DNA from: Nitrosomonas sp.
GTDB lineage: Bacteria > Pseudomonadota > Gammaproteobacteria > Burkholderiales > Nitrosomonadaceae
DNA: 32,095 nt
NCBI GenBank assembly: GCA_024282035.1
Contig: JAMWZR010000026.1
Span: 1 to 32,095, forward strand
Reading direction: 5' to 3'
Shown piece by piece: positions 17,277-25,832 of this stretch. Within the stretch, counting starts at the first letter, position 1. Each line of letters begins with the position of its first letter. The notes below the pieces were generated by a model, which ran no database searches, was not told where the DNA came from, and saw nothing but the letters and a program-made list of their open reading frames with translations. The translations under genes and the position numbers were made by a program.

Positions 17277-17302
17277 ATAGGCAACAATGAGTAAAATACC
17301 AA
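17274..17302 (-). promoter_or_regulatory. Sigma-70 promoter for the small RTX gene
   Basis: Read on the minus strand: TTGGTA (-35, 17297-17302), a 17-base spacer, then a perfect TATAAT (-10, 17274-17279). Transcription would start near 17267, inside the Fur-box-like palindrome, giving an ~80-base leader before the strong ribosome binding site. Confidence 0.6.
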
Positions 17303-17329
17303 GCAAAATTATTTTCGACTTGAATCATC

Positions 17330-18874
17330 ATGACAGAAGAACTGGATTTACTACTGGAGCAAGTACAAGCCTTGATTACAAAGGGACAATATACAAAGGC
17401 AAACGAGATTCTGAAGCCACTCAGAAATCAGCATCCTCTATCCCATCAGGTGGCAAAGCTGTGGTGTTCCGTGGCATTACGAACCAACCAAGCCAATGCA
17501 GTTTTAACCGATGCAGAGAAATTCTATCAACATGCATCGGATGATTTTCGCAAGGCTTACTGGGCGCACACTTGGGGAATGGCCTGTTCGATAACATTGG
17601 ATCTACCTAGTGCCTACATTCATTACATGACAGCCTTGGAACATCTCTTGGCACTGGCCAAATCCGGCAAAATCCCACCTCAGCGCAAACTGCCGGAATT
17701 CGAGCCCATCGACAACAACCTGTTTGTCTCGGGTAAAGCAGAAGAACTGCTCTGGGCAACCTGTGCTGCGCTGGAGCAAGCTGGCGTCCAAGCTTTTCCG
17801 TTTGCCGGTACCTTGCTGGGTCTGGTGCGTCACGAGCGATTGCTGGATTTCGACAAGGATCTAGACATTGCGGTGTGGACAACTTCCCTGCCTACCTGTT
17901 ACGCCGAACTGGAAAAGCTAGGCTGGGTCAGAACAACCATGCACATCGATTACAGCAATTTCCGCGATTACATTCATTCGGAGTTGGGAATCACACTCGA
18001 TGTCTGTGGTTTGCAGGCTAAGGACAAGCAAATACTGGGCGGCTTCTGGTTACCGGATCATCCCGACGAATATCAGCGCGTATCCATTTTTCCACAATTC
18101 GATCTGATCCGGAAACAAACAGCCCATGGCGATGTCTGGTTTCCAAAACAACCCGAGAGAATCCTGACTGCATTCTATGGTGACTGGCGCACGCCAAATC
18201 CGCACTGGGATACCGTGGTCTCGGCATTGAACCAGCAGAAATTCACCTTGTTGATACGCTGCTATGCCTATCACCGGTTGATTCAACGCTGGTTAACCGG
18301 CGACCTGCCCAAGGCCTGGTGCTATGCCCATCAGATCGCATTGAAAGATCCCGACGATGTCCTGGCGCTACGCAGCCGCCAATGGCTCGAACGCGCAATC
18401 ACCCGTCTCAACCGGGACATGCCCGTATGGCCGCGCAATCAGCGGCAGAAACGCGTATATACGCGCATGGTGGCCGATCTGTTTCACGAAGGGCATGTCA
18501 ACTTCCTGCGAGAGGCCCGTGCGCTTGGCACACACTTGACGGTTTGCGTGGTATCGGATGAACGCGTGGTGGAAAACAAGGGAAAACTACCGGTCATGAC
18601 TCAGATGGAGCGTGCTGCCGTGGTTTCGGCTTGCCAGCATGTCGATGCCGTACTCACCGAAACCCCATCGCAAGTAACGCGCACGTATATGCAGCAACAT
18701 GGCTTCGACATTTATACCTTCGCCAGTGCCAGTGATCAGGAACGACAGGACAAACTTGCCTTATGCGCGGATTTGCCGGCGACCATGATTCACGAACTGG
18801 ATTACACACCGGGTATTTCTACATCAGACCTGGTGCAGCGCATTCTTGCCGGTGCGGGTTATAAACCATCATAA
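17330..18874 (+). CDS. Fusion protein: helical repeat + LicD phosphotransferase + cytidylyltransferase
   Basis: 514-residue cytoplasmic protein. Residues ~1-115 are helical and TPR-like. Residues ~157-290 match the LicD/fukutin family: GTLLGLVRHERLLDFDKDLD with acidic D175, D177 and D179, then GITLDVCGLQ (D224) and YGDWRTPNP. Residues ~375-510 match CCT-type cytidylyltransferases: FHEGHVNFLREA carrying the HxGH motif (H386, H389), KLPVMTQMERAA, and the late GISTSDLV. LicD enzymes move phosphocholine or similar groups from CDP-alcohols to glycans or proteins, and the C-terminal domain would make the CDP-alcohol, so one polypeptide may activate and transfer. The true alcohol is unknown (choline, ethanolamine, glycerol). 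An in-frame stop at 17321 fixes the ATG at 17330 as the earliest start; no ribosome binding site is obvious. The end overlaps the convergent RND gene by 6 bases. Confidence 0.82.
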   Translation: MTEELDLLLEQVQALITKGQYTKANEILKPLRNQHPLSHQVAKLWCSVALRTNQANAVLTDAEKFYQHASDDFRKAYWAHTWGMACSITLDLPSAYIHYMTALEHLLALAKSGKIPPQRKLPEFEPIDNNLFVSGKAEELLWATCAALEQAGVQAFPFAGTLLGLVRHERLLDFDKDLDIAVWTTSLPTCYAELEKLGWVRTTMHIDYSNFRDYIHSELGITLDVCGLQAKDKQILGGFWLPDHPDEYQRVSIFPQFDLIRKQTAHGDVWFPKQPERILTAFYGDWRTPNPHWDTVVSALNQQKFTLLIRCYAYHRLIQRWLTGDLPKAWCYAHQIALKDPDDVLALRSRQWLERAITRLNRDMPVWPRNQRQKRVYTRMVADLFHEGHVNFLREARALGTHLTVCVVSDERVVENKGKLPVMTQMERAAVVSACQHVDAVLTETPSQVTRTYMQQHGFDIYTFASASDQERQDKLALCADLPATMIHELDYTPGISTSDLVQRILAGAGYKPS

Positions 18875-21800
18875 TTTCAGCGGCGGCGTAGGATCATCAT
18901 TTTTTGTCGTTGTTTCAGTTACAGCAGGCTCTGGTTGCGGAGAATGCGGCGAATCCTTGCCGCGCTGCGCGATCTTGCCAATTAAAACAAAGAAATACGG
19001 CACGAAGAAGATCGCCAAAAAAGTCGCCGCCAGCATGCCCCCAAAAACGCCCGTTCCGATGGAATGACGGCTGGCTGCACCGGCACCAGACGCCATCACC
19101 AACGGCAACGTTCCCAATATGAACGCCATCGAGGTCATGATGATTGGCCTGAAACGCAAGCGTGCCGCAGTCAGCGCCGCATCCACCAGCGGCATGCCGG
19201 CAGCATGGCGCTGATTGGCGAATTCAACGATCAGGATCGCGTTCTTGGCTGCCAGACCGATCAGCGTCACCAGTCCAATCTGGAAATAAATGTCGTTGGT
19301 CAGTTCGCGCAGCCAGATCGCTACAAAAGCCCCCAGAATGCCGAATGGAATCGCCAAAATCACCGCAAACGGAATAGCCCAGCTCTCGTACAAAGCCGCC
19401 AGCACCAGAAACACCATCAGCAACGCAAACGCAAACACAAAAGCCGACTGCCCGCTGGCCTTGCGCTCCTGCAGTGAAATGCCGCTCCAGTCGATGCTGT
19501 AGCCCTTCGGCACCAACACTTCATTGGCAACCTGCTCCAACGCTGCCAGTGCCTGCCCGGAACTGTACCCAGGCGCCGCGCTGCCCAGAATCAGCGCAGA
19601 ATTGAAACCGTTGAAATGCGTCACCGGGTCCGGACCACTGTTGAACTCCGTTCTCACCACCGCATCCAGCGGTATCATGGCTTGCGACGAACCGCTGCGG
19701 GCACGCACATAAATCTTGCTGATGTCATCCGGATTGGACCGGTATTCTGGTAGCGCCTCGGTCTGCACACGGTAAATCCGTCCGTATTTGACGAAATCAT
19801 TGACGTACAGATTGCCGAAATATGCCTGCATGGTGTCAAACACTTCGGAAATCGGTATGCCGAGCGCCTTGGCACGCTCACGATCAACCGTTGCATACAC
19901 CCGAGGTGCGCTCACGCGAAAATTGGTATTGGCCACCGCGATCGCCGGATGCTCCATTGCCTTCGCCGAGAATTCCTGTGCTACTGCAGCAAACTGGGAA
20001 AAATCCCCGCCACCGGGATCCTGCAGTTGTGCCGAAAAACCACCCGTCGACCCCAGACCACTGATAGACGGCGCGTTGAAAGCCAGAATCAAGGCTTCCG
20101 GAATCTTGGCAAATTCCTGAAAAGCGGCGCCGATCATGGCCTGCACCCGCTCGGCAGGATGCTGACGCTCATCCCAATGATGCAGTGGAATGAACATCGT
20201 CGCCTGATTCGTACCACGCGTGCCGAAAACGAAATTCTGTCCCGCCAGCGTATCCGTGGAATGTACCGAAGACAAAGACTGAAAGTACCCCTCCACCTGC
20301 TCCAGCACTTTGATGGTACGCGCCATCGAAGCACCATCGGGCAATTGAATGACGGTAATGAAATAGCCCTGATCTTCTTCCGGCAAGAAACTGTCGGGTA
20401 TTATCGTGAACAATCCCCACACCATGATCAGCAGGGAGACAAATAAAATGAACACCATTCTGGATCGCTGGATCAAGCCCCCGACCATGCCGACATAGCG
20501 TGCCTGCGTCCAGTCAAAAAATCGGTTGAACACCTGCCAATGACGCTTGGGAGCACCATGTCCAGGTTTCAGCACCAATGCACACAATGCCGGACTCAGA
20601 GTGAGCGCCACGAATCCGGAAATGGCCACCGACAAAGCAATGGTAATGGCAAACTGCTTGTAGAGCTCGCCTGTGATGCCTCCCAGAAACGCAACCGGCA
20701 CAAATACCGCTGCCAATACCAACACGATGGCAATCACCGGCCCGGTCACCTCATCCATGGCCTTTTTGGCTGCATCCTTGGGTGACAAACCATCCTGCGT
20801 CATATGCCGTTCTACATTTTCCACCACGACAATGGCATCATCGACGACGATACCGATGGCCAGCACCATACCGAACAAGGTCAGCGTATTGATCGAAAAC
20901 CCCAGCGCTTCCATACCCGCCAGTGTACCAATCAGCGAAATGGGCACGGCAATGGCCGGAATCAATGTTGCCCGCCAGCTCTGCAAAAAAACGAACACCA
21001 CCAAAATGACCAGTAGCATGGCCTCGGCCAACGTCTTCACCACCTCCCGGATCGACACATCGATGAACTTGGTGGTGTCATACGGAATATCATACGAAAC
21101 ACCGGCCGGGAAGGCCTTGCTCAACTTGTCCATTTCATTGCGCACCAGTCGAACGGTATCCAGCGCATTGGCGCCCGGTGCCAGAAATGTCAGCAGGAAA
21201 GTATTGGGCTTACCATTCCAGCGTCCCTGCAGATCATACGATTGCGCGCCCAGTTCGACTTTCGCCACATCGCGCATGCGCACCATGGAGCCATCCGGAT
21301 AGGCACGGATGATCATGTCCTCGAATTCCTTGACCTCGCTCATGCGACCGTGCGTAATCACCGGTATGGTCAGCTCGGTGCCGTGCGGTGTCGGTTCACG
21401 GCCTATTCGTCCCGCTGGAAAATCGCGGTTCTGTTCGCGAACCACCGCGGCAATTTCGGTTGGTGTCAAGTTCAGTTGCGCCATGCGCACCGGGTCCAGA
21501 ATCAACCGCATGGAATAATTCTGCCCGCCAAAAATGATGGCATCACCCACTCCGGGAAGGCGTTTGACATTATCGAGTATGCGCAGCAAGGCGTAATTCG
21601 ACAGAAATACGTTGTCATGCTTCGGGTCGGTCGAACTGAGCGCCACCACCGCCAGCAAATCCGGTGAAGTCTTTTTCACCGTGATGCCCTGACGCACCAC
21701 TTCCGTCGGCAATTGCGGTTCCGCAAGACGCTGGCGATTCTGTGTCTGCACCTGCGCAATATCGATGTCGGTACCAATCTCGAACGTCAGCTTCATCGTC

Positions 21801-22066
21801 ATGTGGCCATCGTTGGTACTGGTCGATTCGTAATACAACAGGTTATCGATACCCGGCAACTGCACCTCGATCGGACGTGCGACGGCTTCCGCAACTACCT
21901 CGGCACTGGCACCGGGATAATCGGCGTCGATCTGCACCATCGGCGGCGTGATTTGCGGAAATTGCGCAATGGGCAGTTTGTTCAGCGCTACCAGACCGAT
22001 CACGACGATCATGATCGACAGGACCGAAGCAAAAATGGGGCGATCGATGAAAAAATGCGATTTCAT
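18869..22066 (-). CDS. RND multidrug efflux permease (HAE1, AcrB/MexF-like)
   Basis: Inner-membrane proton antiporter of 1065 residues, the pump of a tripartite efflux system. Family features: FFIDRPIFASVLSIMIVV at the N-terminus, the porter-domain segment YPGASAEVVAEAVARPIE, and the TM4 proton-relay aspartates D409/D410 in GIVVDDAIVVVENVE. The C-terminal half repeats the architecture (SWAIPFAVILAIPFGILGAF, ASRHSIGTGVFGGM). Hydrophobic, drug-type substrates are likely rather than metals. Its ATG overlaps the stop of the membrane-fusion gene by 4 bases. The 3' end overlaps the convergent fusion gene by 6 bases, leaving no room for an intergenic terminator. Confidence 0.95.
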   Translation of the reverse strand: MKSHFFIDRPIFASVLSIMIVVIGLVALNKLPIAQFPQITPPMVQIDADYPGASAEVVAEAVARPIEVQLPGIDNLLYYESTSTNDGHMTMKLTFEIGTDIDIAQVQTQNRQRLAEPQLPTEVVRQGITVKKTSPDLLAVVALSSTDPKHDNVFLSNYALLRILDNVKRLPGVGDAIIFGGQNYSMRLILDPVRMAQLNLTPTEIAAVVREQNRDFPAGRIGREPTPHGTELTIPVITHGRMSEVKEFEDMIIRAYPDGSMVRMRDVAKVELGAQSYDLQGRWNGKPNTFLLTFLAPGANALDTVRLVRNEMDKLSKAFPAGVSYDIPYDTTKFIDVSIREVVKTLAEAMLLVILVVFVFLQSWRATLIPAIAVPISLIGTLAGMEALGFSINTLTLFGMVLAIGIVVDDAIVVVENVERHMTQDGLSPKDAAKKAMDEVTGPVIAIVLVLAAVFVPVAFLGGITGELYKQFAITIALSVAISGFVALTLSPALCALVLKPGHGAPKRHWQVFNRFFDWTQARYVGMVGGLIQRSRMVFILFVSLLIMVWGLFTIIPDSFLPEEDQGYFITVIQLPDGASMARTIKVLEQVEGYFQSLSSVHSTDTLAGQNFVFGTRGTNQATMFIPLHHWDERQHPAERVQAMIGAAFQEFAKIPEALILAFNAPSISGLGSTGGFSAQLQDPGGGDFSQFAAVAQEFSAKAMEHPAIAVANTNFRVSAPRVYATVDRERAKALGIPISEVFDTMQAYFGNLYVNDFVKYGRIYRVQTEALPEYRSNPDDISKIYVRARSGSSQAMIPLDAVVRTEFNSGPDPVTHFNGFNSALILGSAAPGYSSGQALAALEQVANEVLVPKGYSIDWSGISLQERKASGQSAFVFAFALLMVFLVLAALYESWAIPFAVILAIPFGILGAFVAIWLRELTNDIYFQIGLVTLIGLAAKNAILIVEFANQRHAAGMPLVDAALTAARLRFRPIIMTSMAFILGTLPLVMASGAGAASRHSIGTGVFGGMLAATFLAIFFVPYFFVLIGKIAQRGKDSPHSPQPEPAVTETTTKNDDPTPPLKL

Positions 22067-23286
22067 GGCGCACCCTGCATATCGGCTTGCTCGGCAGCAG
22101 GAGGCTGCGCAACTTTTTCAGCCTGCGATGGAATGGCCGTCACCTGAACACCGGGCAGAATACGGAAAAATCCCTCGACTACGACCCGTTCCCCGGCCTG
22201 TAAGCCTTCCTCGATGAGCCATTCCTTGCCCCGCCACATACTCGCACGGATCGCGCGCAATTCCGCCTTGTTGTCCTGACCGATGACGAACACGAACGAG
22301 CCGCTGGGTCCCTGCTGCACCGCACGCTGCGGTATCAGAATGGCATCATTGCGGATATAGCCCCGGATGCGAACCTTGACGAACTGCCCGGGGTAAAAAT
22401 ACGATTGTCCCGGTGAAAAACTGCCTTCGGGATTCGGAAACACAAACCGTCCCTGCAATGTACCGGTTTCCGGGCGTAGCGCCACGTCGGCAAAATCCAG
22501 CACGCCTTCCTGCGGATACACACTGCCATCCGTAAATGTCATCACGCCGCGCAACTGAAAAATGTCGGGGCGTTGCACCTTGTGCTCTGCCAGCTCACGG
22601 CGACGCCGCAATAAATAGCTTTCGGGAACGCTGACATTGACATACATCGGATCCAGTTGATCGATGGTCGCCAGCAATGTGGTCTGCGCTGTGATCAGCC
22701 GCCCTTCGTAATACAGGCTGCGACCAATGCGTCCGTTGACCGGTGCGGTAATAACGGTATTGTCCAGATCGAACTTGGCTTTCACCTGCTCGTTCTGCGC
22801 AGCCTCCAGGGCCGCCTTGGCTGCCAGCACTTCGGCTTGCGCATCGTCGACATTCTTTTTACTGACCGCCTGTTGTGCCAGGAGCGGCTTGACGCGCGCC
22901 AGATCCTGCTTGGCCTGGTCCAGCTTGGCCTGCGCCTGTGCCACCTTGGCCTTGCTGCTCAGATAAATCGCCTTGAAAGGTACAGGATCGATCAGATACA
23001 GCCGGTCGCCCTTTTTGATGTTACGTCCCTCGGTAAAATACACTTTCTTGATGATGCCGCTCACCTGGGCGCGAATTTCCACCGGACGGAAAGCCTCGGT
23101 CTGACCGATAAATTCCGGCTCATCCTGTATGGTTTGCAGCGCCACCGTAATGACCTCAACCTGTGGCGCTTGCGGCGCCGGAGGAGGAGTCGACGAACCG
23201 GAACAACCGGCAAGCCACAACACCATTCCCAAACATCCCCCTGTCAGACCTATCCAATTAAGTGGGATTCGTAATATCGAATTCAT
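22063..23286 (-). CDS. RND efflux periplasmic adaptor (membrane fusion protein)
   Basis: 407-residue lipoprotein linking the RND pump to the outer-membrane channel. The N-terminus is a lipoprotein signal with lipobox LAGC (C28), followed by a Pro-rich linker. The lipoyl halves are visible as RAQVSGIIKKVYFTEGRNIK and VITAPVNGRIGRSLYYEG around an alpha-helical hairpin (~residues 110-175, rich in AQAKLDQAKQDL). The beta-barrel and membrane-proximal domains follow. GAGGT is found 10 bases before the ATG. It is translationally coupled to the pump gene downstream. Confidence 0.93.
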   Translation of the reverse strand: MNSILRIPLNWIGLTGGCLGMVLWLAGCSGSSTPPPAPQAPQVEVITVALQTIQDEPEFIGQTEAFRPVEIRAQVSGIIKKVYFTEGRNIKKGDRLYLIDPVPFKAIYLSSKAKVAQAQAKLDQAKQDLARVKPLLAQQAVSKKNVDDAQAEVLAAKAALEAAQNEQVKAKFDLDNTVITAPVNGRIGRSLYYEGRLITAQTTLLATIDQLDPMYVNVSVPESYLLRRRRELAEHKVQRPDIFQLRGVMTFTDGSVYPQEGVLDFADVALRPETGTLQGRFVFPNPEGSFSPGQSYFYPGQFVKVRIRGYIRNDAILIPQRAVQQGPSGSFVFVIGQDNKAELRAIRASMWRGKEWLIEEGLQAGERVVVEGFFRILPGVQVTAIPSQAEKVAQPPAAEQADMQGAP

Positions 23287-23348
23287 CAGACCCTATACCT
23301 CTTTTCTATTGAATCAGCACACAGCTTTCCTGCTCGTCCATGTACGGA

Positions 23349-23900
23349 TCAGCAGGCATGCTTGCTCACCCAGGCTACATAGCGCCCCATCCAGTTCTGC
23401 AGAAAATTGCGACTGGTCTCACCGATATTCCCTTCGGCATCAAACAATCCATCCCGCATCTGGATGAAAGCTTCGGGCTGCCCCAGTGTCGGCACATCGA
23501 GATAAGCCAGAATATTGCGCAGATGTTGCTGCGCCATGGCCGTGCCCATCGCACCGATCGACACCCCCAGTACGCCCGCAGGCTTACCAGCCCAGACGCT
23601 TTGCCCATAGGGCCGGGAAGCATGATCGATGGCGTTCTTCAATAGACCCGGTATGGAGCGATTGTATTCCGGTGTCACAAACAGCAAACCTTGCGCAGAA
23701 ACGATGTCCTGCTTGAGTCGTTTGACCGATTCGATTTGTGCATTGTCGTCATCCTGATCGTACAGCGGCAAGTCATCGATGCGCACAGGATGAAATGAAA
23801 ATTCGGCTGGAGCGAGTTTGGCCAGCGCCGTAGCCAACTTGCGATTCAACGAATCCTTGCGCAAGCTGCCCACCACTACTGCGATTCGATACTGATTCAA
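23349..23900 (-). CDS. NAD(P)H-dependent FMN reductase (ChrR/YieF-like flavodoxin fold)
   Basis: Soluble flavoprotein of about 183 residues, predicted to reduce FMN, quinones, nitroaromatics or chromate with NAD(P)H. Signature: VVVGSLRKDSLNRKLA (phosphate-binding loop), LLFVTPEYNRSIPGLLKNAI and KPAGVLGVSIGAMGTAMAQQ. I favour the TTG at 23898-23900 because GGAGG sits 5 bases before it; the ATG at 23912 (4 residues longer) contains that same GGAGG inside its coding sequence and has no site of its own. It stands between the outer-membrane factor and the adaptor of the efflux operon, 62 bases before the latter. This suggests a link to redox-active substrates of the pump. Confidence 0.87.
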   Translation of the reverse strand: MNQYRIAVVVGSLRKDSLNRKLATALAKLAPAEFSFHPVRIDDLPLYDQDDDNAQIESVKRLKQDIVSAQGLLFVTPEYNRSIPGLLKNAIDHASRPYGQSVWAGKPAGVLGVSIGAMGTAMAQQHLRNILAYLDVPTLGQPEAFIQMRDGLFDAEGNIGETSRNFLQNWMGRYVAWVSKHAC

Positions 23901-23947
23901 AGTAACCTCCAATAAATTAATGGGTCATTGACATCCGGAGAAAGGCC

Positions 23948-23976
23948 ATTCCAGTTGACAGTCATTGCGTAGTCAA
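23948..23976 (-). promoter_or_regulatory. Candidate internal promoter before the FMN reductase
   Basis: On the minus strand TTGACT (23971-23976), a 17-base spacer and TGGAAT (23948-23953). The interval also carries inverted hexamers GTTGAC and GTCAAC (23954-23959, 23972-23977). It would let the reductase, adaptor and pump be expressed apart from the outer-membrane factor. The -10 matches only four of six bases. Confidence 0.35.
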
Positions 23977-24018
23977 CCTACCCGATACCCAACTTTCGCA
24001 CCGATCGTGATACGAGGC

Positions 24019-25452
24019 TTAGAGTGCCCATCCGCCCCCCAGCGCCTTGTAGAGCTGCACGACCGACACCAGATGTAAACGGTGTGTAGCGCTCAGCGCC
24101 GATTCCGCATCGAACAGGGTGCGTTTGGCCAGCAATACGTCAACATAACTGGTAACACCCCCTTCATAACGCAGATTGGCCACCTGCAGCGCCGATTGCA
24201 ATGCAGCAACCTGCTGTTGTTGCGCCTTGAACTGATCGTCTGCTGTGCGAATGGCAATCAGCGCATCCTCGACTTCCCTGAAAGCCTGCAGGATGATCTG
24301 TTCATATTGCGCCAGTGCCTGCCTGGCCTGAGCTTCTGCTGCGCGCTGCTCGAAACCAAGGCTTTTGGCATTCAGCAACGGTCCGGCCAATCCCAGTCCA
24401 CCCACACCGAACTCGCTACCCGAAGTCAACAAATTGGACAAGGCCGGGCTGGCCACACCGAGAAAACCAGTCAGCGTCAGCTTGGGAAAACGCGACGCCT
24501 TGGCCACACCGATCCGGGCTGTCGCTGCAGCCAGATTTTGTTCTGCCTGCAGGATATCCGGACGGCGTTGCAGTAACTCGGATGGCAATCCTGCCGGCAC
24601 TTCCAGCAACGTCAATTGCCCCGTCAGCGCATGTCCACGTGCAATTGGCAAAGGTTTCCTTCCCAGCAGCACACTGATTTCATTTTCCTTCTGCACTACC
24701 CTGCGCTCCAACTCAGCCACACGGGCAGAAGCATTGGCACGCTCGGCTGCGAACTGATCAAAGTCCAGTCTGGAGATCATGCCACCCTGGAGCTGGGCCT
24801 GTGCAATGTTGACCGATTCCTGCCAGGATGCCAGGGCGCGATGCGCAATATCCCGCTGACTATCCAGTTGCAGCAAATCGAAATAGGCTTGCGCGACCGC
24901 ACTGATCAAGGTCAGGACTATCGCGCGGCGATTTTCCTCACGCGCCAGCAAATCCGCACGTGCTGCTTCATTGGAGCGGCGTATCCTGCCCCAGATATCG
25001 ATTTCCCAGTTCAGGGTAGTCTGCCCGTAATAATTGAATGGCGTGGCAAACCCGGGACGCAGGAACCCACCCAGCGTTCCCATCGCCGGTGCATTGGCAT
25101 TGACATCCATGTTGGGCAGAAAATCCATCAGGGTGACATTCAGCCTCGCCTGCAGCTCTTCCACACTGGCCACGGCCTGCTGCAAATCCTTGTTTTCTTT
25201 CAGGGCTAGATGAATCAACTGCTGCAGCGTTTCATCGCGAAGCAATTGCCACCAGGGCAGATTGGCTATCGATTGTCCCTCGGTATCCGCCATGCGAAAA
25301 CGCTCGGCCATGTCGATTTCTGGCCGCCGGTAATCAGGTCCCAGAGCACAGCCCGTAAGCAGCAAGCCCACCAGACACCAGCCTGCTAGACGCCATGCGC
25401 TGTTCGTCACGGCGATCGGTTCCCGATCTGAAAAATGACTCAATCCTTTCAT
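24019..25452 (-). CDS. Outer-membrane efflux factor (NodT/OprM family lipoprotein)
   Basis: TolC-type channel subunit exporting substrates from the RND pump. It has a lipoprotein signal with LLLTGC, then the family hallmark ALGPDYRRPEIDMAERF, followed by two outer-membrane-efflux repeats with long helices (NKDLQQAVASVEELQARLNV; LRYEGGVTSYVDVLLAKRTL). The open frame reaches 25590, but the first 46 residues do not look like family sequence. I prefer the ATG at 25450-25452 (~477 residues), and a GTG at 25408-25410 would give a cleaner 20-residue signal. It appears to be the first gene of the efflux operon; OprM-family genes more often come last. An inverted repeat lies 33 bases upstream. Confidence 0.9.
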   Translation of the reverse strand: MKGLSHFSDREPIAVTNSAWRLAGWCLVGLLLTGCALGPDYRRPEIDMAERFRMADTEGQSIANLPWWQLLRDETLQQLIHLALKENKDLQQAVASVEELQARLNVTLMDFLPNMDVNANAPAMGTLGGFLRPGFATPFNYYGQTTLNWEIDIWGRIRRSNEAARADLLAREENRRAIVLTLISAVAQAYFDLLQLDSQRDIAHRALASWQESVNIAQAQLQGGMISRLDFDQFAAERANASARVAELERRVVQKENEISVLLGRKPLPIARGHALTGQLTLLEVPAGLPSELLQRRPDILQAEQNLAAATARIGVAKASRFPKLTLTGFLGVASPALSNLLTSGSEFGVGGLGLAGPLLNAKSLGFEQRAAEAQARQALAQYEQIILQAFREVEDALIAIRTADDQFKAQQQQVAALQSALQVANLRYEGGVTSYVDVLLAKRTLFDAESALSATHRLHLVSVVQLYKALGGGWAL

Positions 25453-25832
25453 CACAAACTTGGCAGTTACATTAAACACAAACAGATCAATAAGATTGAT
25501 CGACCCCTTACACTCGTTCCCAAGACAACCGGCAAGACATGAATATCTCAACGACACGTCTTGCAACACTACCCGGCAAATTTTACCCATCTGAACTATA
25601 CCTTTGTCTGTAGGACATTGCTGATGTTAATTGTTTCCCCTTTCATGATAGCGTTGCCACTCGGCTGATTCCTTTCACATTACTACCTGACATGTCGAGC
25701 GCAACGATGAATGAAGTGAATTGTTATCTGACAGTTGAATACCCCGACACGGGATTTCGGCGTGCTGTCTCTTCGCAAAACCCGGATTCCGGCATCAACA
25801 GATTGCTTTCCGTTGCCCGATAATCGAACGGA
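25453..25832. other. Divergent regulatory region between efflux operon and signalling genes
   Basis: About 380 bases without a convincing gene. It contains the palindrome at 25485-25501 and must hold promoters for both the efflux operon (minus) and the response regulator (plus). No clear sigma-70 pair was found on either strand. Confidence 0.5.
25485..25501. promoter_or_regulatory. Palindromic operator candidate upstream of efflux operon
   Basis: GATCAAT-AAG-ATTGATC, a perfect 7-bp inverted repeat with a 3-base centre, 33-49 bases before the ATG of the outer-membrane factor. It also fits a T-N11-A pattern. The position is right for a repressor or activator site controlling the efflux genes; no TetR, MarR or LysR gene is in the window. 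Confidence 0.42.

Noticed and set aside
17287-17544. 85-codon ORF starting at 17287
   Set aside because: Its frame overlaps the LicD fusion gene and shows no motif; the fusion gene's frame carries the recognised domains.
25453-25590. 46-residue N-terminal extension of the outer-membrane factor
   Set aside because: It precedes the lipoprotein signal, does not resemble the family, and covers the palindrome and likely promoter region.
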